Below, in pieces: positions 45,479 through 49,654 of a DNA stretch of 49,654 bases. The DNA lies in contig NZ_JAELUF010000015.1 in the NCBI RefSeq assembly GCF_016429195.1, positions 1 through 49,654 of the forward strand, given 5' to 3'. The stretch's first letter is position 1; each line of letters opens with the position of its first letter. The translations under genes were made by a program, and so were the position numbers. The notes under the pieces were generated by a model. The model did no database searches and was not told the DNA's origin. It was given only the letters and a program-made list of their open reading frames with translations. The stretch is from Brevundimonas sp. ASV9. GTDB lineage: Bacteria > Pseudomonadota > Alphaproteobacteria > Caulobacterales > Caulobacteraceae.

Positions 45479-46879
45479 ATGTCCCTGACCGCCCCCGCCC
45501 TGAGCGCGACCGTCTCGTCGCCGCTGGATCTGATCGGCAAGACGCCGATGGTGGAGGTGACGAAGATCGACACCGGCCCGTGCCGCCTGCTGCTGAAGCT
45601 GGAGTCCCAGAACCCCGGCGGTTCGATCAAGGACCGGATCGCCATCTCGATGCTGGACGCCGCCGAGCGCGAAGGCTTCCTGAAGGAAGGCGGCACCATC
45701 GTGGAGGCGACGGCGGGCAACACCGGCCTGGCGCTGACGCTGGTCGGTCGGGCCAGGGGATATAAGGTGCTTCTGGTCATCCCGGACAAGATGTCCAAGG
45801 AAAAGATCCAGCATCTCAGGGCGATGGGCGCCGATGTTCGTCTGACGCGTTCGGACGTGCCGCATGGCCACCCGGAATACTATACCGACATGGCCGAGCG
45901 TCTGGCCCAGGGCATTCCCGGCGGCTTCTACGTCAATCAGTTCGCCAACGCCGCCAACGCCGAGGCCCATGTGAATACGACGGGCCCCGAAATCTGGGAG
46001 CAGACGGGCGGCGACATCGACGCCTTCGTCGCCGGCATCGGCTCGGGCGGCACGATCACCGGCACGGCGCAGTTTCTGAAGAGCGTTGGCTCGAAGGCCC
46101 AGATCATCCTGGCGGATCCCGTCGGCTCGACCCTGGCCGGCATCGTCAACGACGGCGTGCCGGGGCCGGAAGGCAGCTACACCGTGGAGGGAATCGGTCA
46201 GAACTTCGTGCCCGACACGGCGGACATGAGTCTGATCGACAAGGCCTATTCGATCCCCGACGCCGAGGCGATCGCCACCGCGCGCGAGCTGCTGCTGAAG
46301 GAAGGCATCCTGGCTGGCTCGTCGTCCGGCACCCTGATCGCCTCGGCCCTGCGCTGGTGCCGCGAGCAGACGGAAGCGAAGACCTGCGTGACCTTCGTCT
46401 GCGACACCGGGGCCAAGTATCTGTCGAAGGTTTATAACGACGCCTGGCTGGCGGATCAGGGCCTGGGCGAGCGCGAGCTGCACGGCGACCTGTCGGACCT
46501 GATCAACCGCAAATACGAGAAGGGCGACGTCGTCGTCGCCGGGCCGGGCGATACCCTGGACACCGCCTTCAAGCGGATGAAGGGCGCCGACGTATCGCAA
46601 CTGCCGATCATCGAAGACGGCCGGCTGGTCGGGATCTTGGACGAAAGCGACCTGATCCGCATCATGAACACTGACGAGATCACGCGGAAGGAGCGGTTCG
46701 CCAAGCCGGTGGCCTCGGCCATGACGCGCGATCTGGACACGCTTCAGGTCAATGAGCCGCTGGATGCCCTGATCCCTGTTTTCGATCGCGACCGGGTGGC
46801 CATCGTGTTGGACGGCGAGCGGTTCGTCGGCCTGATCACGCGCACCGACCTGATCAACCACCTCAGCCTGAACCGGTAA
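45479..46879 (+). CDS. Cystathionine beta-synthase
   Basis: 466 residues. PLP fold type II: LDLIGKTPMVEV, LESQNPGGSIKDRIAISM (the Lys of SIKDR forms the Schiff base), EATAGNTGLAL (phosphate-side Asn) and GIGSGGTITG. After about residue 340 come two CBS domains (AGPGDTLDTAFKRMKG and TRDLDTLQVNEPLDAL regions), as in regulated CBS enzymes. It condenses homocysteine with serine to cystathionine. The start at 45479 has GGAG 6 bases upstream; an earlier ATG (45467) overlaps that box. The next gene begins 4 bases later. Confidence 0.9.
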   Translation: MSLTAPALSATVSSPLDLIGKTPMVEVTKIDTGPCRLLLKLESQNPGGSIKDRIAISMLDAAEREGFLKEGGTIVEATAGNTGLALTLVGRARGYKVLLVIPDKMSKEKIQHLRAMGADVRLTRSDVPHGHPEYYTDMAERLAQGIPGGFYVNQFANAANAEAHVNTTGPEIWEQTGGDIDAFVAGIGSGGTITGTAQFLKSVGSKAQIILADPVGSTLAGIVNDGVPGPEGSYTVEGIGQNFVPDTADMSLIDKAYSIPDAEAIATARELLLKEGILAGSSSGTLIASALRWCREQTEAKTCVTFVCDTGAKYLSKVYNDAWLADQGLGERELHGDLSDLINRKYEKGDVVVAGPGDTLDTAFKRMKGADVSQLPIIEDGRLVGILDESDLIRIMNTDEITRKERFAKPVASAMTRDLDTLQVNEPLDALIPVFDRDRVAIVLDGERFVGLITRTDLINHLSLNR

Positions 46880-46883
46880 GTCC

Positions 46884-48047
46884 ATGAGCGACAAGAAGAA
46901 CAGCCAGGGCTTTTCGACCCGCGCCATCCATGCGGGCCAACATCCTGACCCGACCACGGGCGCGGTGATGACCCCGATCTACGCCACCTCGACCTACGCC
47001 CAGGAAAGCCCGGGCGTGAACAAGGGTTATGAGTATGCGCGGGGCAAGAACCCGACGCGTGAGGCGTTCGAGGCCTGTATCGCGGACCTGGAGGGCGGCA
47101 CGCACGGGTTCGGCTTCGGCTCGGGCATGGCGGCGACCTCGACGGCGCTGGAGTTGCTGGATGCGGGCGATCACATCGTCACTGGCGACGACCTGTACGG
47201 CGGCTCGTGGCGACTGTTCGAGCGGGTGCGTCGGCGGACCATGGGGCTGGACTTCGCCTATGTGGACCTGAGCGACATCGCGGCCGTCGAGGCGGCGATC
47301 ACGCCCAAGACCAAGATGCTGTGGGTCGAGACGCCCACCAATCCCCTGATGAAGCTGGCTGACATCGCCGCCCTGTCGAAGGTGGCCAAGGCGCACGGGC
47401 TGCTTCTGGTCGTGGACAACACCTTCGCCACCCCGTTCTGCCAGCAGCCGCTGAGCCTGGGGGCGGACATGGTGATGCACTCGGCGACCAAATACCTGAA
47501 CGGCCATTCGGACATTATCGGAGGGGTGCTGGTGACGGCCGACGCCGAGTTGGCGACGCGGATCAAGTTCCTGCAGAACTCGGTCGGCGGGATCATGGGG
47601 CCGTTCGACGCCTTCCTGGCCAACCGGGGGCTGAAGACTCTGGCGCTGAGGATGAAGGCGCATTGCGAGAACGCGCTGACCATCGCACGCTGGCTGGAGA
47701 CGCGCGCGGGGATCGCCAAGGTGATCTATCCCGGCCTGATCGCCCACCCGCAGCATGAGTTGGCCGCGCGCCAGATGCACGGCGGCTTTGGGGGGATGGT
47801 GACGGTGATCCTGGAGGGCGACCTGGAGCGCACGAAGCGGGTGCTGCAACGGGTTCAGGTCTTCACCCTGGCGGAATCGTTAGGCGGGGTTGAAAGCCTA
47901 GTGAACCACCCGGCCATCATGACCCACGCCAGCGTGCCCAAGGAGGTGCGCGAGGCGGGCGGCGTGACCGACAACCTGATCCGGCTGTCGGTCGGGGTCG
48001 AGAATGTCGAGGACCTGATCGCCGATCTGGATCAGGCCCTGGGCTGA
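46884..48047 (+). CDS. Cystathionine gamma-lyase / gamma-synthase family PLP enzyme
   Basis: 387 residues, Cys/Met-metabolism PLP family. STRAIHAGQHPDPTTGAVM, YEYARGKNPTR, SGMAATSTALELL, VVDNTFATPF (PLP-binding Asp) and HSATKYLNGHSDIIGG (Lys of SATK as Schiff base) are all present, with ESLVNHPAIMTH near the end. Directly downstream of cystathionine beta-synthase it most likely acts as cystathionine gamma-lyase, releasing cysteine, completing reverse transsulfuration. Gamma-synthase activity cannot be excluded from sequence alone. Confidence 0.9.
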   Translation: MSDKKNSQGFSTRAIHAGQHPDPTTGAVMTPIYATSTYAQESPGVNKGYEYARGKNPTREAFEACIADLEGGTHGFGFGSGMAATSTALELLDAGDHIVTGDDLYGGSWRLFERVRRRTMGLDFAYVDLSDIAAVEAAITPKTKMLWVETPTNPLMKLADIAALSKVAKAHGLLLVVDNTFATPFCQQPLSLGADMVMHSATKYLNGHSDIIGGVLVTADAELATRIKFLQNSVGGIMGPFDAFLANRGLKTLALRMKAHCENALTIARWLETRAGIAKVIYPGLIAHPQHELAARQMHGGFGGMVTVILEGDLERTKRVLQRVQVFTLAESLGGVESLVNHPAIMTHASVPKEVREAGGVTDNLIRLSVGVENVEDLIADLDQALG

Positions 48048-48049
48048 TC

Positions 48050-48307
48050 TCAGCTTGAGGGAAGGGCTGTCTGGTGGCCGGTGACCGGCGGCAGCTTCTT
48101 CTTGGGGGCGGCGCGCTTGATCGGGGCCTTTGCGGGCTTGGGCAGGGCCGCGCGGCGGGCCATTTCGGTGTCGATGACCGGGATGATGTCGCTGGCGGCC
48201 ATGACCTGGGTCGAGGCGCCGTGTTCGACCAGGCGGGCGGCGTTGGCGCGCAGCGTCGTCAGGTCGGCGTCGGTCATCGCGGGGATCATGTCGGCGAGCG
48301 GGGTCAT
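48050..48307 (-). CDS. Small hypothetical protein with basic Pro/Ala/Lys-rich tail
   Basis: 85 residues. An acidic helical N-terminal half (MTDADLTTLRANAARLVEHG, then VIDTEMARR) is followed by a Lys/Pro/Ala-rich tail (PKPAKAPIKRAAPKKK), typical of a flexible nucleic-acid- or polyanion-binding tail. No known family. It lies 23 bases downstream of the IF-1-like gene on the same strand and may share a transcript with it and cspA. Confidence 0.6.
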   Translation of the reverse strand: MTPLADMIPAMTDADLTTLRANAARLVEHGASTQVMAASDIIPVIDTEMARRAALPKPAKAPIKRAAPKKKLPPVTGHQTALPSS

Positions 48308-48330
48308 GTCGGCATCCGTATGCAGAAGCC

Positions 48331-48525
48331 TCAGGGCTGGCGCGACAGGCGCCAGCCCTTCAGCTGATTGAAGGCGATTTCCACCGTCACGCGGTCGCCC
48401 AGCAGCGAGACGCCCGTCTGGGCGCCCAGCGAGGGCAGGACTGTGATCGGGTGGCCGTTGTCCAGGCGAACGCGACGGCCGCCGAGCGGCATCAGTTTGA
48501 TGACCTCGCCGTCGAAGGCGATCAC
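48331..48525 (-). CDS. Small IF-1-like (S1/OB-fold) protein
   Basis: 64 residues with a GTG start. The order FDGEVIKLMPLGG, VRLDNGHPITV, LLGDRVTVEI and LKGWRLSRQ follows translation initiation factor IF-1 (GTVVEALPN, VELENGHKVLA, PGDKVTVEL, LTRGRITYR), so an S1-type OB fold is predicted. It is unlikely to be the main infA product, because the usual start (AKDDVIEVEG) and the HISGKMR block are not conserved. It begins 51 bases after the cspA stop and in the same reading frame as cspA, with no stop between. Probably an RNA-binding accessory. Confidence 0.65.
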   Translation of the reverse strand: MIAFDGEVIKLMPLGGRRVRLDNGHPITVLPSLGAQTGVSLLGDRVTVEIAFNQLKGWRLSRQP

Positions 48526-48576
48526 GCCGGCCCTGGTCGGGGCCGGCTCGTTCGTGTTGGACGCGTGGAGCGTGTC

Positions 48577-48789
48577 CTACTCCGCCGCCGTAAGGCGACC
48601 GGCGGACTCTTTGCCGGAGCGCGAATCGCGCTCGATTTCGTAGGAAATCTTTTGGCCTTCGTTCAGCGAGCCGACGCTCGAGGTTTCGACGGCCGAGGCG
48701 TGGACGAAGACGTCCTTGCCGCCGTCATCGGGCGCGATGAAGCCGTAGCCTTTGGTGGGGTTGTACCATTTTACAATGCCGGTAGCCAT
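48577..48789 (-). CDS. cspA: Cold-shock domain protein
   Basis: 70 residues, one complete cold-shock domain. RNP1 is [10 protein letters not shown] and RNP2 is DVFVHASAV; the start [14 protein letters not shown] and C-terminus SAGRLTAAE are family-typical. It binds single-stranded RNA/DNA and acts as an RNA chaperone. AGGTCTCC and GGAGG-like purines lie upstream of the ATG (GGAGGTCTCCAAATG on the minus strand). The upstream gap of about 175 bases to the porin gene could hold a regulated 5' leader, but I see no clear thermosensor. Followed in frame by the IF-1-like gene. Confidence 0.94.
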   Translation of the reverse strand: MATGIVKWYNPTKGYGFIAPDDGGKDVFVHASAVETSSVGSLNEGQKISYEIERDSRSGKESAGRLTAAE

Positions 48790-48965
48790 TTGGAGACCTC
48801 CGTCTGGCGTTGACCGCAGGGAGGGATCCCTGGTCGGCCTGTCGGGTCTGAATGGGATCGGCTTTTGGACCTCGGTGCGTGATGCAAAGGGAGCAGCGGC
48901 GTTACGCAGAGAGATCGACCAGACCTAGATGGGCGCCCGACAACCGTTACGCAAGGGGCTGGCGA

Positions 48966-49654
48966 TCAGAAGGCGTAGGCGACCTTGGCGACCAGGGCGT
49001 CCTCATACTGTTCGCCGAAGGTGTGGGCGTCGGTGTCGTAGTAGCGCAGGTCGAGATCCAGGGCGTCGGTGAGGGCGTAGGTCACGCCGGCGTTCCAGCC
49101 GGTGTAATCGGGCGCGCCGTTCTGTTCGCGACGACCGACGGCGACCGTGCCGTTCAGTTGGGGCGTGAAGTCCCAGCCCAAGCGGCCCTCGACCCAAGTG
49201 AAGCTGTCGGTCGAGCCGGCGGCGTCGGGCGAATACTGGACCTGCAGTCGCGCGCTGGCCGGGCCGATCGAGCGGCTGGCGTTGCCTGTGATCTCCCAGG
49301 CGTCCTGATCATAGCCAGCCTCGGCGTCGAGGCGGTTCTTGTAGGCGACGTTGAAGTCGAACCGATAGCCGAAGGCCTCGGGCTGATAGCCGACCACGAA
49401 CTCGGCCTCGACGTTGGAACCGCCGGCCTGGATCGTCTGGAAACCGGGGCCGACGTAAAACAAGCCGTCCGCGCTTTCCCAGGTCGCCGAGCCGAAAGCG
49501 TAGCCGTCGTTGCCGGACTTGGACGCATCCTTGGAGCGGTTGTCCGTGCCCGCGCCCAGTTCGAAGGACCAGGCGTCGCGCGCGGACGTCGGGGCGGATC
49601 CAGGCGCCGACTGGGCGGCGGCCGGCAGCGCAACGGCGAGCGCGGAGACGGAGA
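48966..49654 (-). CDS. TorF-family putative porin, N-terminus outside window
   Basis: At least 229 residues; the 5' end is beyond the window edge. The first visible residues (SVSALAVALPAAAQSA) are the end of a signal peptide. The mature protein has a beta-barrel pattern: alternating residues, many aromatic girdles (SFELGAGTDNRSK, GLFYVGPGFQTIQAGGSNVE, DLDLRYYDTDAHTF) and the C-terminal VAKVAYAF ending in Phe, as needed for BAM-mediated insertion. The DNRSKD motif and overall plan match TorF (TIGR02001-type) proteins, outer-membrane proteins without assigned substrate. Confidence 0.8.
   Translation of the reverse strand, partial: SVSALAVALPAAAQSAPGSAPTSARDAWSFELGAGTDNRSKDASKSGNDGYAFGSATWESADGLFYVGPGFQTIQAGGSNVEAEFVVGYQPEAFGYRFDFNVAYKNRLDAEAGYDQDAWEITGNASRSIGPASARLQVQYSPDAAGSTDSFTWVEGRLGWDFTPQLNGTVAVGRREQNGAPDYTGWNAGVTYALTDALDLDLRYYDTDAHTFGEQYEDALVAKVAYAF

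Noticed and set aside
45032-46957. 641-residue minus-strand ORF opposite cbs
   Set aside because: Antisense shadow of cystathionine beta-synthase; composition dominated by Arg, Gly, Asp and Gln with no domain.
46863-47849. 328-residue minus-strand ORF opposite the cystathionine lyase gene
   Set aside because: Shadow frame with His/Arg/Gln-rich translation and no motif.

Overview
This is a gene-dense, GC-rich stretch of alphaproteobacterial chromosome. The markers point to Caulobacterales, most likely a Brevundimonas-type organism. They are: a FliX/FlgI/FlbY flagellar block with an apparent sigma-54 promoter, PopZ upstream of valS, a DivK-PleD operon with strong residue-level similarity to the Caulobacter proteins, an alphaproteobacterial one-cysteine DksA, and a CC_3452-family secreted protein. 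The genus is inferred from synteny and motifs, not from a marker-gene search. I see no prophage, insertion sequence, CRISPR array or rRNA. No gap between genes exceeds about 300 bases.

Layout. 0-5 kb: the end of an ABC-F ATPase, an EAL-domain protein, and flgI / rod-binding protein / flbY transcribed leftward, divergent from fliX. 5-8.8 kb: dksA, gltX, a small secreted protein, a LOG-family protein and a lipoprotein. 8.9-14.9 kb: a compact six-gene Mrp (Pha-type) Na+/H+ antiporter operon with an MrpA-MrpB fusion, every junction being a 4-base overlap. 15-16.2 kb: tRNA-Asn and tRNA-Cys flanking a TrmH-family RNA methyltransferase that carries a frameshift. 16.3-22.9 kb: a degenerate PIMT-like protein, a TolC-type outer-membrane channel, popZ, valS and tlyA. 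23-29.5 kb: a tyrosine-rich glycine-zipper envelope protein, an RlmD-like rRNA methyltransferase, a PA0069-type radical SAM protein, a D,D-carboxypeptidase with a SPOR domain, and a phasin with a palindromic candidate operator. 29.6-33.2 kb: clpS-clpA and a lower-GC membrane protein. 33.2-39.1 kb: a FemAB/GNAT-like protein coupled to ridA, an unknown 298-residue protein, a polysaccharide deacetylase, pncB and dinB. 39.2-41.2 kb: divK-pleD convergent with rpmG. 41.3-49.7 kb: a secreted protein, DUF5990-like / NUDIX / rnr, the reverse-transsulfuration pair cbs plus a cystathionine lyase-like gene, then a small basic protein, an IF-1-like OB-fold protein and cspA, and a truncated TorF-type porin.

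How the genes work together. Three cell-cycle and polarity regulators (PopZ, DivK, PleD) and two c-di-GMP enzymes (the PleD cyclase and the EAL protein beside the flagellar genes) lie in one window. This fits an organism with polar development and a dimorphic life cycle. ClpS/ClpA supply N-degron proteolysis. DksA, RNase R, ClpA and the cold-shock protein are general stress and RNA-control functions. Mrp handles Na+ and pH homeostasis.

I found no clear new multi-gene system; most of the window is conserved core genome. The observations most worth following are the IF-1-like protein encoded in the same frame directly after cspA, the single-base frameshift in the TrmH-family gene, the Cys-to-Ser change in the predicted Fe-S motif of the RlmD-like enzyme, the calcium-loop-like insertion in the TolC protein, and the lower-GC membrane protein after clpA.
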